From a virus, in the IMG/VR virus record IMGVR_UViG_3300025131_000093, positions 1 to 42,850 of that record: a DNA stretch of 42,850 bases. The stretch is one strand, 5' to 3'. Shown here piece after piece: positions 15,140 through 24,900 of this stretch (positions within the stretch are counted from its first letter, which is position 1; each line of letters opens with the position of its first letter). The notes beneath the pieces were generated by a model, which did not search any database, had not been told where the DNA came from, and worked only from the letters and a program-made list of their open reading frames with translations. Made by a program: the position numbers and the translations under genes.

Positions 15140-16564
15140 TCATTTTGTCGAAGTTGAATTTGGAATCTGACCAAGTGCGTCGAACTCTTCCTGCGTGATC
15201 AACCCCTTTGCGATAAGTTCCTGAATGTTCACGAGACTTCCTTCGCCCTGCGCTGCACCGAAGAAGTCAAGTGCCTGTGCTTGATCGACCGTCTCTCTTC
15301 CATTCGCCAATACATCTTTAGCGATTGAGACGTAGATCCGTTCCTGCTGTTCCTTTGGTAGCTTCGCCAGTTCCATCGGTCCTGCTATACCCTGATTCTC
15401 AGGCTCACCCGGTGAGGCTGGCTCAAACCTTGAACCTCTCTCACGCTCTGCGATCATCTCCGGTTCTTCGTCGTCCCATCCGGCGCCGATTATATCGTCA
15501 ATGCGACCCATTGATTCCTCGACCGCGTTGCGTCCTTCGGCTTCGGCCTTCAATGCTTCATACTTCTCAAGGGGGAACTTGTATCCCTTGTCGTTCAGGC
15601 GCTTTCCTAACTCGATGATCTCCGTGAGGTCGGCGATGTACCCCGCCGTCACTACTGGATCGGGTTTTGGCCCATCCCAAAAAACACCCTTCTCTTGCAC
15701 GGCATCCTCGCGCTTGGCCAGACTGCCCGACAGTTGGTTGAACTTCGTCAGCAGTTGGTTCTCACTCATCTCGTCTGGCTTCATATCCTTTTCGTGCTTC
15801 TGCACCGACCGCTCTGCCGCCTCACGCGCGCGCTTCTCGGCGCCCGTTTCAAGCACCGGAAGTTCGTTCGCCGTTTCCGTGGAGATCGTGGTCGCGCCTT
15901 CCGTGGTCGATGATGTCGTGATCCCTGGCACTCCGTTCTTGCCTAGCCTCTGCACGATCGACGAGGGAGGTGCTTTCCAGTTCGATGTCTTTTCAAAGCC
16001 TGGACTCTTTTCGGTTCGTCCTTTCGACACGACCGTCTCGCCTACTATGTCCTCAGTCTCCGAAACAGACGGCGCCGGCGTGTGCATAACCGGACCCTTT
16101 CTCATTTTCGGCGTCCCGTCATCGTATGATCCGCCGGCGGGAATCATCTGATACTTGATCCCGTTTTCGTCGGTAATGTAGGCGGGAGCGATACGTTTCC
16201 TCGGTAGCTTTTTATCACCTTCAATCTTTACCGGCTTTATCGTGTTCGTCGCATCGTCCTGTTGCCAACGACCGCCCTCGGCGTCAGTGAAGTAAGACTT
16301 CCCCTTCGTTGGGTCTTGGCTCCCTGGAACAATATCGCCGTACTCGACCCTCCCGTCCGGGTAGATTCCGACAGGTCTAAGGCCCGTCGCGGTACGCTGA
16401 AGCGACCACTTCGGTTTACTTGCCTCGTCAACTCGGATCTGATACAGCTTGTCCATTAGATCGGCGCGCTCGTTCTGCCGGCGTATCTGCTCGCCCTGCA
16501 CACGACCCATCAGTCCCATCGCTACCGTCCGTGCCGCGTTGCCTGGATTAAAGCTGAGTCCCAT
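15140..16564 (-). CDS. Probable internal virion protein (474 aa)
   Basis: Starts MGLSFNPGNAARTVAMGLMG, a short amphipathic glycine-rich segment, then a charged helix (RRQNERADLMDKLYQIRVDE). The centre is low in hydrophobics and strand-like, and the C-terminal half is strongly helical with Ala, Glu and Lys. Size and place between two other ejection-type proteins fit an internal virion protein that leaves the capsid with DNA. No domain is recognised. The start overlaps the stop of the 698-residue protein (TGATG). Confidence 0.6.
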   Translation of the reverse strand: MGLSFNPGNAARTVAMGLMGRVQGEQIRRQNERADLMDKLYQIRVDEASKPKWSLQRTATGLRPVGIYPDGRVEYGDIVPGSQDPTKGKSYFTDAEGGRWQQDDATNTIKPVKIEGDKKLPRKRIAPAYITDENGIKYQMIPAGGSYDDGTPKMRKGPVMHTPAPSVSETEDIVGETVVSKGRTEKSPGFEKTSNWKAPPSSIVQRLGKNGVPGITTSSTTEGATTISTETANELPVLETGAEKRAREAAERSVQKHEKDMKPDEMSENQLLTKFNQLSGSLAKREDAVQEKGVFWDGPKPDPVVTAGYIADLTEIIELGKRLNDKGYKFPLEKYEALKAEAEGRNAVEESMGRIDDIIGAGWDDEEPEMIAERERGSRFEPASPGEPENQGIAGPMELAKLPKEQQERIYVSIAKDVLANGRETVDQAQALDFFGAAQGEGSLVNIQELIAKGLITQEEFDALGQIPNSTSTK

Positions 16565-18660
16565 CAGGTACCTTTCGGGGGTCGGCTGTACTGATAAGAA
16601 GCAATGGCGCTAGCCAGATTGCCCCACGGATTCGACTGCGGCTGATTGAGGATGTTGCCCAACCCCTGTGTCGCGCCTTGAAGCATCGAGTTCTGCTGAG
16701 TGTTCCCGCCTTGACCTTTCGCATACATATCTAAGCCGACATCTTCCTGATACTGCGTCCACGCATCGGCGCCCTGCTGTGAATTCAGGAAGTCGTAGAA
16801 GTTCTGGTTGTTCGCGTTGAACACGCCCTGCTGGATGCCGATGTCGTTGGCCTTAATCGCCTGCGCCTGGTCGAGTCCGCCAGACAGGTTGTCGATAATC
16901 TGCTGGGTGAAGTTTCTGAGATCCGCCAGACGGTTCGAGCGCATATCCTCCGATGTCTCTGCTTCCTTCATCCCGAAGCCGATGCGCGCCTGTGCGAGCT
17001 GATCGAGATAGCCCTTGTTCATCTGATCCGTCAGCGCCCCGCGGAACGATCCGGAGCCTAGCTTATTCGTGGCTGAGTATCGGTTGACGATGTTCTCCAT
17101 CTCCTTATCGCTCGACCGCTTCAGCATCCCTTCCAGTTCGTCGAGTATGCTACCCTTTCCCGCGCTGTATGGATTCGGAGCACCGATCGCGTTCACATAC
17201 TCTGACCCGAGCATGTCGATCGCGCCGGTGTTGCCCAAGATCATGTTCATCAACGCATCACGCAACACTCCGGTGTCGTCCACGATCGCCGGCGGATCGG
17301 CCAGAGGGTCGAAGGTTGAGTAGTCGTAGGTCGCCGGCGGGTCGCCAGTGGAACCGTCATTACCGAGAAGATCCGGATCGTCGTTGTTTCCCTGGCCGCT
17401 CACGCCGCCACCGTGGGCGCCGAGCGCGGTATCGAGGGACTGAAGATCCTCGTCGCTCGCGTCACCCTGGAAGAAGCCGCCGCCGGCGTCGATGATCTGC
17501 TGATCCGTCGGTTGGTCTTGACCAGGTATGTCGTTCGGGTTGCTCTCTCCGATTCTCAGGAAGTCGGCCATGTCGATCGTGCCGCTGCCATCCACATCCC
17601 ACCCAGGTTGCCAGTTTTCGTCGTTTTCCGTAGACCCGAAAGCCGCCTTGAACATATCGACATCCACAGGCCGGCCATCGACCATGACGATGTTCTGGTC
17701 TGAGCCATCGTTGGCGAGGCCACCCGTCGTGTCTCCGCTGTTCTCCAAGCTCAGTAGGTTGTCGTAGCCACCGACATCGCCGCCGACCGTCACCCTGTCC
17801 TCCGGACTCAGCTCGTCCGTGCCGATCGAGCTTCCGAGGATCGGGTTCGCCGGCGTGAACAGTTCGGGATAACTCTCCGTGGTGTAGAAAGTCTCCCCCA
17901 TCTCTCTCAGGTCGCCAGTGAACAGATCCGGAGACAGACCAAGCGTTTCGTACTCGCTTCGGTCAAGCCTCTGGTCGTCCAACACGTCGGCCAGTGTGCC
18001 AGCATCGAGGCCCATCTGGTCGATGATGTAGCTGAGTTGGTCCATCCCGATCAGTCTGTCGTCAGGTAACTGGATGTTCATAGAGCCACCACTTCCCGAG
18101 TCATTGTTGGATGCAGTCCCATTGTCGTTAGTAAGGGTCGGCTGCACGGGCATCGTCGACACCGTGCCGGTGGACCCCGTTCCCCCGGTCCCTGCCGGCG
18201 GTCCCTCTACTTCTTCTCCGAGAGTGTTGAAGTATCTAGTGGTGCCGTTTGACGTGCTTGCCCGTATCACCAGACTTCCGTCAGGGTGTCGAGCGGGGAT
18301 GGAAGACTGATCGACCGGATTGGGAGCTGTTACTGGCGCGTAGGTGGTCTGTGTTTCGGGTGCGGGTTTAGTCGAGTCAGGGACAGCCTCGGGCGCAATC
18401 GCCGCAGCAGTCGGTGTCGGCGCAGCTTTCGGTGTCGGCGCAGCAGTCGGTGTCGGCGCAGCAGTCGGTGTCGGCGCAGCAGTCGGATAAAACATGAAGG
18501 ACCCACCGATCTGCTCCGCCTTCGACAATACGTGCTGAAGGTCGTTGGGGTTACTCCACTCACCGCCATCGACCGCCATCCGCCGCCTGACTCTCGCCAC
18601 CAAAGCCGGATCGAGCTGGTCGATGCTATCAACGCGTTGATTTCCGACATAGTAAGCCAT
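16564..18660 (-). CDS. Probable ejection protein with PTPTAA repeats and EF-hand-like loop (698 aa)
   Basis: The N-terminus (MAYYVGNQRVDSIDQLDPAL) is followed near residues 60-85 by a PTPTAA repeat encoded by an 18-base tandem repeat. A long Asp/Gly/Ser-rich region follows. Near residues 354-367 the sequence DVDGSGTIDMADFL matches a calcium-binding EF-hand or dockerin loop with ligand spacing D-x-D-G-S-G-x-I-x-x-x-D. The C-terminal 250 residues are helical (ELEGMLKRSSDKEMENIVNR) and end QYSRPPKGT, as expected of an injected protein. The start immediately follows the previous stop without a clear ribosome binding site, so coupling is likely. Confidence 0.65.
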   Translation of the reverse strand: MAYYVGNQRVDSIDQLDPALVARVRRRMAVDGGEWSNPNDLQHVLSKAEQIGGSFMFYPTAAPTPTAAPTPTAAPTPKAAPTPTAAAIAPEAVPDSTKPAPETQTTYAPVTAPNPVDQSSIPARHPDGSLVIRASTSNGTTRYFNTLGEEVEGPPAGTGGTGSTGTVSTMPVQPTLTNDNGTASNNDSGSGGSMNIQLPDDRLIGMDQLSYIIDQMGLDAGTLADVLDDQRLDRSEYETLGLSPDLFTGDLREMGETFYTTESYPELFTPANPILGSSIGTDELSPEDRVTVGGDVGGYDNLLSLENSGDTTGGLANDGSDQNIVMVDGRPVDVDMFKAAFGSTENDENWQPGWDVDGSGTIDMADFLRIGESNPNDIPGQDQPTDQQIIDAGGGFFQGDASDEDLQSLDTALGAHGGGVSGQGNNDDPDLLGNDGSTGDPPATYDYSTFDPLADPPAIVDDTGVLRDALMNMILGNTGAIDMLGSEYVNAIGAPNPYSAGKGSILDELEGMLKRSSDKEMENIVNRYSATNKLGSGSFRGALTDQMNKGYLDQLAQARIGFGMKEAETSEDMRSNRLADLRNFTQQIIDNLSGGLDQAQAIKANDIGIQQGVFNANNQNFYDFLNSQQGADAWTQYQEDVGLDMYAKGQGGNTQQNSMLQGATQGLGNILNQPQSNPWGNLASAIASYQYSRPPKGT
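18410..18486 (-). repeat. 18-base tandem repeat encoding PTPTAA
   Basis: Four consecutive units of GTCGGTGTCGGCGCAGCA (plus-strand reading; the second unit begins TT instead of GT) with a partial fifth. On the minus strand they encode Pro-Thr-Pro-Thr-Ala-Ala, with one Thr replaced by Lys. Such a repeat is expected to change copy number between isolates and probably forms a flexible linker. Confidence 0.85.
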
Positions 18661-19026
18661 CTAGTTGAACACACTCGTATTGTTTGGCTTGCGCTGCATC
18701 CTGGACAGGAATCCGCTCATCGGCCTCGACGCCTGTTGACCACCCTTCGGCGCCGTCGGCATACTCGTCCTCATGTTCTGGAACGGGTTGAACGTAGGTG
18801 GAGCCTTCGGCAGGTTGTAGCGAGGGAACTTCTTTTGCGACCTCCGGTTCAGAGCCTGCAAAAGGTTCTTTCGGAAGGGAAGCTCAAGGTCCTCGCGCTT
18901 GCGGAACATACCGAGCAATTCCTTGTTGAGTTCAGCCTGCTGTTGACTAGCGGCGCCCTGGCCGTCGTCGCCATCAAACAGGCTCATTACACTTGATGCA
19001 ATCAATGCGATAGTTGCGGGGTCCAT
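18661..19026 (-). CDS. Small virion-type protein (121 aa)
   Basis: Starts MDPATIALIASSVMSLFDGD, a short hydrophobic N-terminal helix as in small internal virion or tail-tip proteins of podoviruses. A helix (QQQAELNKELLGMFRKREDL) and a basic Pro-rich C-terminus (KFPRYNLPKAPPTF) follow. GAGGAAG lies upstream of ATG 19026. A role with the next, larger ejection protein is inferred from neighbourhood. No named family is assigned. Confidence 0.6.
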   Translation of the reverse strand: MDPATIALIASSVMSLFDGDDGQGAASQQQAELNKELLGMFRKREDLELPFRKNLLQALNRRSQKKFPRYNLPKAPPTFNPFQNMRTSMPTAPKGGQQASRPMSGFLSRMQRKPNNTSVFN

Positions 19027-19440
19027 TTATTCTTCCTCTGTTAGCTCCAATTCCTCGCCCAACTCATCCTCGTCTGGCGGGGCTTCAGGTGGAGGCGTGG
19101 GTTGTGTCTCGATCGGAGCCGGCGCGTGGGCCACCCCGTTCATAGCGGCTGACTTCACGGTTCCGATGTCACGAACGGCGCCGACGACGACACGGCGCAT
19201 CGACTGTATGCCGTGGATGATCTGATCGTTCAAGTCCTGCGGGTCCACCATCTGCTCAAGAATTTTCTCGCCTACCTGACTCCCGTTGGCTTGATACACT
19301 TCGGCCAGGTCTGCCAGGCCGACCGCCACGTCCCTCTTGTGCGCGAGCTTTTCGATGTTGCCGATCCCTGCCTGAAGCATCGTGACGATCCTCTTGAAGA
19401 TCGCGATCTGCTCCAAGTCTGTGCCTATGAGGTTGCTCAT
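19027..19440 (-). CDS. Hypothetical structural-operon protein (137 aa)
   Basis: ATG 19440 with GGAGAG six bases upstream. The N-terminal two-thirds are helical (LEQIAIFKRIVTMLQAGIGN, then VVVGAVRDIGTVK). The last 35 residues are a Pro-rich then strongly acidic tail (DEDELGEELELTEEE). An acidic tail like this is typical of assembly chaperones or flexible virion connectors. No family recognised. Confidence 0.65.
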   Translation of the reverse strand: MSNLIGTDLEQIAIFKRIVTMLQAGIGNIEKLAHKRDVAVGLADLAEVYQANGSQVGEKILEQMVDPQDLNDQIIHGIQSMRRVVVGAVRDIGTVKSAAMNGVAHAPAPIETQPTPPPEAPPDEDELGEELELTEEE

Positions 19441-19781
19441 CTGTCTCTCCCTGTGAAGGTTCGACGTGTGCGCGTCGAGATACCTACCATCTCGGACGGA
19501 TCAATTCCGACCGTGCATAACACCTTCGTTTCCGCCGAGGATGCGTGTTTTACCCTGAGCATCAACCACCCGATTGTGTTCGTGTCCGTGACATCCAGCG
19601 TGACCGTGTAATCGCCGTACCCGATCTCGGTCCACGTGCCCAGGTCAGGCGCCGCATAGAGCGCGCCGTTCTTCGTGATCTCTATCGTCGGGTTCAGGAG
19701 TCCCGTCATAAGAGCGCCGCCGGCGTTGACCATCGTCACCGGAACCTTCTGGCTGTCCTTGTTAGCGTTCAGCGGGAACAT
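19437..19781 (-). CDS. Hypothetical beta-rich tail-associated protein (114 aa)
   Basis: Starts at ATG 19781 sharing a base with the previous stop (TAATG), so translation is probably coupled. The pattern NPTIEITKNGALY, then DYTVTLDVTDTNTIGWLML is an immunoglobulin-like or jelly-roll strand pattern common in small phage tail or fibre accessory proteins. It is close to the fibre genes upstream. No enzyme motifs. Confidence 0.6.
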   Translation of the reverse strand: MFPLNANKDSQKVPVTMVNAGGALMTGLLNPTIEITKNGALYAAPDLGTWTEIGYGDYTVTLDVTDTNTIGWLMLRVKHASSAETKVLCTVGIDPSEMVGISTRTRRTFTGRDR

Positions 19782-20308
19782 TAGTTCTTGTAGTGTCCGA
19801 CCACAGTTATCGACGCTTCGGTCATCGTCGCTTCGACGGCATCGACGGCAATCGCCTTATCTTCTGCCAGACGATACCCGCGAAGATCAATCTCGATGTT
19901 TGAGTCTACCGGCAGAGTGACATACCGGATGATGTTGGCAACCGCAACTGTGTTGCCCGTCTCGTCCGCCGTCGCCGTGGCGTCAGCTGTCGGGTTCTGC
20001 CCTGTGTTCAGCGGGACGCCGAGGACTTCCGTCCCTGCATTCGTGTAGACGACCGTGATAAGGTGAACCTTGAACACCGAGGCCACCGCGCCGGTACAGA
20101 TCGCCACCTTATCGAGATGGAGAATTTTCGTCTTTGATTCGTTCCTGACCGCGAGCAACGTATCATTTGCCGCCGTCGAGTAAGGCACCTGCGTCCAGCT
20201 AAACGCATCCTCAACGTCGGCGATCTCGGGTATCGTTCTCGCCTGGACGCGCCCGAGGCCGTCGGATGATACCTCCATCGGCTTTCCGTTCGGACCGTAC
20301 AAAAGCAT
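19781..20308 (-). CDS. Hypothetical beta-rich structural protein (175 aa)
   Basis: ATG 20308 with GGAGG five bases upstream. A sequence of alternating strands (TKILHLDKVAICTGAVASVF, then VHLITVVYTNAGTEVLGVPL, and a final ASITVVGHYKN) suggests an all-beta sandwich domain as found in tail or head-fibre components. No cysteine pairs or catalytic motifs are seen. Its high Thr/Ala/Val content fits a virion surface protein. Confidence 0.6.
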   Translation of the reverse strand: MLLYGPNGKPMEVSSDGLGRVQARTIPEIADVEDAFSWTQVPYSTAANDTLLAVRNESKTKILHLDKVAICTGAVASVFKVHLITVVYTNAGTEVLGVPLNTGQNPTADATATADETGNTVAVANIIRYVTLPVDSNIEIDLRGYRLAEDKAIAVDAVEATMTEASITVVGHYKN

Positions 20309-20320
20309 AGCTACCTCCGG

Positions 20321-20467
20321 TTAGATTTTGTCCTCAACATCTTCATCCTTCAACTCTCCGAGTCCAGGCGTTTCCGCGCGATACACATTTGCCTTCAGCA
20401 GCTCGATGAGAATCCGCTTCAACGCTTCCTCTACTGCCGGCGAAGATGTGGGGAACATCATCATCAT
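20321..20467 (-). CDS. Small acidic hypothetical protein (48 aa)
   Basis: Short gene that begins with four successive ATG codons (20467, 20464, 20461, 20458); the first overlaps the preceding stop (ATGA). The product is MMMMFPTSSPAVEEALKRIL, then a helix and an acidic tail ending DVEDKI. The overlap on one side and a 12-base gap to the next GGAGG-preceded gene on the other support it as real. Function unknown. Confidence 0.55.
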   Translation of the reverse strand: MMMMFPTSSPAVEEALKRILIELLKANVYRAETPGLGELKDEDVEDKI

Positions 20468-20658
20468 AGCGCACTCGTCTGTGCCGCGCGATGATGGATC
20501 GCCTTGTCGCTGATGTGCTTATCGACCACCATTTCAAGTTTGTCCTCGATGCGGATCAGTCGTTCGTTAAACCCGAGGTGCGCGCCACCGATGCCTAGCA
20601 GAACACCGACGCCGAGGACTACCAGATCCCTTTTCATTGAGTCCATATATTGCCCCAT
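20464..20658 (-). CDS. Small single-pass membrane protein (64 aa)
   Basis: ATG 20658 with GGAGG nine bases upstream (a GTG at 20661 is possible). After MGQYMDSMKRD comes a hydrophobic segment LVVLGVGVLLGIGGAHLGF, then a charged helix (RLIRIEDKLEMVVDKHISD). Size and topology resemble small phage lysis or superinfection proteins (holin- or spanin-like) but also many others. It lies in a group of membrane-associated genes following the fibre. Confidence 0.6.
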   Translation of the reverse strand: MGQYMDSMKRDLVVLGVGVLLGIGGAHLGFNERLIRIEDKLEMVVDKHISDKAIHHRAAQTSAL

Positions 20659-20680
20659 CACCCCATGCCTCCACAGAGGA

Positions 20681-21178
20681 TCACTTGACTAGCTTCAACC
20701 CGACCACAATCGGCCCACCGATAAAGACCACCGCGACAAGGGCCACCAGATCACCGAAGCCCCACTCGATACCCGCAAAGACCTTCCCGATCATCGAAAG
20801 CAACCAGACTGCATCCCACACGATTCCGGTGTCCTTTACTTTCTCGTATACCTCAAGTCCAATGAGCACTGTTCCAAGAGAGATGCCCGATCCGACGCCG
20901 CCCAATACCCCCGACTTGGCAAGAGCGCCATTCGTAGGCTGTGGCGGATCTTCTGCTCGCCGGCGCTTGACTCGTTTGACCTTGCGCGCGACGTATCCGT
21001 CTTTGTTCTGGTGTAGTCGCTGCCCGCCGGCGCGACGGTTTGCCAGGGCTTCGTTGAGGCGAGTCTTCCCGGCGTCATCCAAAATCGGTCCGACAGTTTC
21101 GATCCAATGAAGGATCTGCATTTCTGAATAGGATTCATACCGCCGATCTCTCGGCGGTGGCCACGGTTCGTAGTTCAA
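20681..21178 (-). CDS. Membrane protein with basic N-terminus (165 aa)
   Basis: A TTG start at 21178 is proposed because AGGAAGGA lies six bases upstream. A basic soluble part (GKTRLNEALANRRAGGQRLH, KVKRVKRRRAEDP) is followed from about residue 90 by a glycine-rich hydrophobic region. That region has two or three possible membrane spans (VLGGVGSGISLGTVLIGL; WLLSMIGKVFAGI; LVALVAVVFIGGPIVVGL). It may serve in lysis or DNA entry. No known family is visible. Confidence 0.55.
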   Translation of the reverse strand: MNYEPWPPPRDRRYESYSEMQILHWIETVGPILDDAGKTRLNEALANRRAGGQRLHQNKDGYVARKVKRVKRRRAEDPPQPTNGALAKSGVLGGVGSGISLGTVLIGLEVYEKVKDTGIVWDAVWLLSMIGKVFAGIEWGFGDLVALVAVVFIGGPIVVGLKLVK

Positions 21179-21197
21179 AGCGCATCCTTCCTGCCCC

Positions 21198-21512
21198 CTA
21201 TTTCTTTCCCCACGGCAGTGCCGCTCGCACCGGCGCCGGAATGACTGCCAGAACACTGTCTACAGCTTGGTGAGTTGCCTGTATCGCCTCGCTAACTTCT
21301 TTTCCAATTCGCTCAGCTTCGTCTGCCGTAATCTGGTTATCCGCAATCGCCGCAGTAGTGACATCGCGGACATCTTCCAGTTCGGTAATTGCTTTTTGGA
21401 CGTGTCCAATAGCGACCTTGACCTTGAGAGCATATGCCCCGCCCACCGCCATACCCACTGTGGATATGGTTCCCCAATTCTCGGTTACGAGTGCTGTTAC
21501 TTGGTCGAGCAT
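21198..21512 (-). CDS. Small protein with N-terminal hydrophobic segment (104 aa)
   Basis: ATG 21512, just after the previous stop. MLDQVTALVTENWGTISTVG, then MAVGGAYALKVKVAIG forms a hydrophobic stretch, followed by a helical region (VQKAITELEDVRDVTTAAIA) and a second amphipathic helix. The end is VLAVIPAPVRAALPWGKK. The arrangement is compatible with a holin-like or membrane-associated protein; nothing more specific can be supported. Confidence 0.5.
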   Translation of the reverse strand: MLDQVTALVTENWGTISTVGMAVGGAYALKVKVAIGHVQKAITELEDVRDVTTAAIADNQITADEAERIGKEVSEAIQATHQAVDSVLAVIPAPVRAALPWGKK

Positions 21513-21515
21513 CTT

Positions 21516-21935
21516 CTATCCCCCTATTTCCAGATCGTTCTTGGTGCTCTCAAGAAACTTGATTGCCCTGTCCTTCCGCATCCTGACGCGGCCCTCTGAC
21601 ACATCCTTAGCCCAATACTTGTCCCGTGCCTCTGCAAGTTTCGACAACCAGAACCCACGCTCAAACTGGGTTGAAGTTGACAGAGGAACATCAACAACCA
21701 GCCAATGCTCGTCTTTGTCTATCATAAAAGACACTCCATCAACCGCCAAAGCATCTGCCACAACAATACTGTCAGCCCACTCAACTGTGGCCCTGCGTCG
21801 AGCCAGTGTTCGCACAGCTTTCACTGAGTCAATCTTGGCCTGAAATGCCGCGACTTCGGGGTCAACCGGACTCGCATCAGGCTCCTGTGCGGACAATGGT
21901 GACACGAAAAGCATTGCTAAAATTAAAAAGTTCAT
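21516..21935 (-). CDS. Secreted protein with Sec signal peptide (139 aa)
   Basis: ATG 21935 is chosen because AGGAG lies seven bases upstream and the sequence then begins with a clean signal peptide: MNFLILAMLFVSPLSA, then QEPDAS, with a likely signal peptidase I cut after LSA. The mature part is helical and charged (FQAKIDSVKAVRTLARRRAT), with a strand pair in the middle (DGVSFMIDKDEHWLVVDVP). It overlaps the end of the fibre gene, which also has a signal peptide. An envelope role such as lysis or superinfection exclusion is possible but unproven. Confidence 0.65.
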   Translation of the reverse strand: MNFLILAMLFVSPLSAQEPDASPVDPEVAAFQAKIDSVKAVRTLARRRATVEWADSIVVADALAVDGVSFMIDKDEHWLVVDVPLSTSTQFERGFWLSKLAEARDKYWAKDVSEGRVRMRKDRAIKFLESTKNDLEIGG

Positions 21936-21946
21936 TGTTTTCTCCT

Positions 21947-24900
21947 TTACCATTGAACGTTACTGGATAATTCTGAACCTGAGCCAGCGTCCGTAATTGC
22001 TCCGTTCGATGAGTTGCCAACAATTAAACAATAGTAGGTTGCCGCGTTCACGTAAACCGCAGTGTCAGTGCTACCAAAATAACACCCCGTCACCATCAGC
22101 CTGTCACCACTATTATTGCTATGTATCTGTGTCCCAGATCCACTATCACCTATGAAGATGCAATCCCTAACCGCGAGCGCGGTTTGGATTGCGTGGATCA
22201 TATACGAATCTGGCCCCGGGTAGTCACTACCATTAAACACGCAATTAACGGGACCACCGCCCTGACAGTCTCCGTTGACTTCAATGAAGTGGCCGTCAGA
22301 TTCGGTGAACAGGCAGTGAAAAACTATCCCGCTCCCTGCGTAGTTGATTACGTCAGCGTTCCCTGTTTCCCCGCTGTAGTTTTTAAGTTGCAGATTCGCA
22401 ATTATAGCGTGGTCGGCAGTCAGTGTTATTGTATGGTTCGATCCGTCACCGGATATAATCGTCTGCCAACTCTCACCCCACAACTGGAGCTTGTCGTGAA
22501 CGGATTCAGTAACACTAAGAGATTCCTTGTATTCGCCATCCCTTATGAAGATTGCGCCTTCGGGATAGAGATCCATCGCATCCTGGATCCTATAAAAATC
22601 CCCACCTCCGTTGATGTCCACGATAGCATCGAACATACGCGGCATCATCGGAACCCCGGTTGCCATAACCCCGAACACTGATGGTGTCGGCTTCACGCTT
22701 GCTACATTACTGGCAACATCAGCCACCACCGGATCAGGCTGTATCAGCCGCAGACCGCCAGTGCCTAATGCCATCGCCACGCCGTAGGATTCGATGGAGC
22801 TGTCTGGCTTGGCTCCGTTCACACTCCACACGTCTATGTCAACCAGACCGCTTGCTGTGAGCGTGTCTGTCGGGATGCCTGTCGGCGTCAGACGGTGCAA
22901 CGTTGAGTCGGCTGAAGTCGATGCTCCTGCGAGAACCCAAATCGAACCGTCCTCTGCCGTTTCCACGTCTTGCACCGATGCGCCTACGAGAACATCGTTG
23001 GCTATGACGTTCTGTTGGATTGCGTCCTTTTCTTTTGCGATTAACGCTTTCATCTCGTTCGTGGTGAGAACACGCGAAAGAAAGAACGCGTTTTTGATCT
23101 TCCCGTCGAAGTGCGCCGCTACGGAAGTCTTTTTGTAGGCTCCTATCAGCAAGTCGTTCGCGTTGTTATCAATGCTTGAACCTGCAACTGTAGACTGATC
23201 CTGAAAAACACCATCAACGTAAATCTTTAAAAATCCAGTGGTGGTTTCCCACGTCAAAGCCACGAAATACCACTTATTTGCCGACAGAGCCACATTAGAT
23301 GTCCTTACCGAACCCCCTCCTCCAGCAGATATTCGCGCATTAAACTTGTTACTCGCATCAACCCACATCAACCACCCGCCTGATGTGGTAGCGTCTAAGT
23401 TCAGATTCCCCATAATGCCTGCAAGCGCACCTACGGATTCCAGATTGATCCACGCGCCAGCGGTCAACGCAGTCATCTCATTGAAGTCAGCGTGATCTGC
23501 GATGTTGAGGTATTCAGTATTGTCGAGTTCAAAATCAGCATAATCAGCAGGGAACGTGACGGTGTTATTGTTCGTTAAAACGCTCCCGAAAGTGCTTGTA
23601 ACAGTTGAGACTGAATTCAAAGCCCAACCGCGCTTTTTTGTCCCTTCGCCTGACCACGGTGGCGCGTTCTGCGTGGCGTCGATCTCATAAGTAAGGATGC
23701 TTGTAGTCGGGAGATTCGCTAAGTTTGGGAACCCTGTCGAAATTATCAGCCCCTCGTCTGACCCGACAATTACGCTTGGCCCTGCGCCTGTCTCAATCCC
23801 TCTGCCGTATGCAAGACCCTTCATTACAGCACTGTCACTGATTGTAATATCTCGACCACCAGAAGCCGCGCCGTTCAGGTTCCAGTTCGCCCAATACCCA
23901 TCGGCATCGGAGTCAGCAAACACGTTCCAATCAAGGGCTAACTCATCCCGAGTAGCCTGTTGCGCCCAAGCAATGTGTCCCAACGGAGAAATCGCCAGTT
24001 CCGTAATCGGAATCGGGGAGCCAGATGCGGCAGAATCGTATATGACGTTGAGGACGGGATTGTAGAACGACACTTCATCTGCTGTCCCGACCATCCAGTA
24101 GTGCAACGGTCGCCCGAACTCGTCCACGCCGCCCTCTGGATCGCGGACCACGTCGACGGCGTATGCTACATTATTAACAAGTGCTGGACTTGAGGTATAG
24201 AGCACCCTACCTGACCCGCTGTTCCGCATTCCGATATTTCCACCGTATCTGGCTTTTCCAGAATTTGACCAGTGGAATATCATATCCTTCACAAAATCGA
24301 TCTCTGCCAGAACCGCATATTCGCTTGTTCCGTTTGCTGTCGCGCGAAGGATGCCATCTTTAAAAGAAACGTCTGTTTGGGTTACGGCTTGGCCAATCGC
24401 ATTCAGATCACTTGCGCCTGACCCCCCATCAGTAAACCAGATCCACTGTTCCCCTGTGTCCGTATTAACAATCCCAAGCGAATCACCAGTAGCGTCACCG
24501 ACCACCGCAAAGTTCGTCGGCCACGCCGCAGTCGTATCGCCGCGTGTGCCGATGCTCGACACGCTGACCTTCGCTTGAAACTCATCGCGGTCCCACATCA
24601 CGGCAGGGTCGTTCAGGCTGTAACGCTTGACGATGTTCGCGCTGAATCCGGTGATCGTGGTATCGCGACCGTTGAGCGTGAATGTCTCAGGATATACGCT
24701 CGTAGCCCCGTCCGAAGATAAGGTCGTAAACGCGCCCGTTGAAGGCGTTGTAGCTCCGACAGTGGTTCCATCTATAGCACCTGAGTCGATGTCAACGTTG
24801 GTCTGTTCGTGGTTGTTGTAGTCGATCTCGACTGCACCGTCACCACCGTAGGTCAACTTCCCGGCTGAATGGGTTACCGTAACGTCACCACCGTCTAAAT

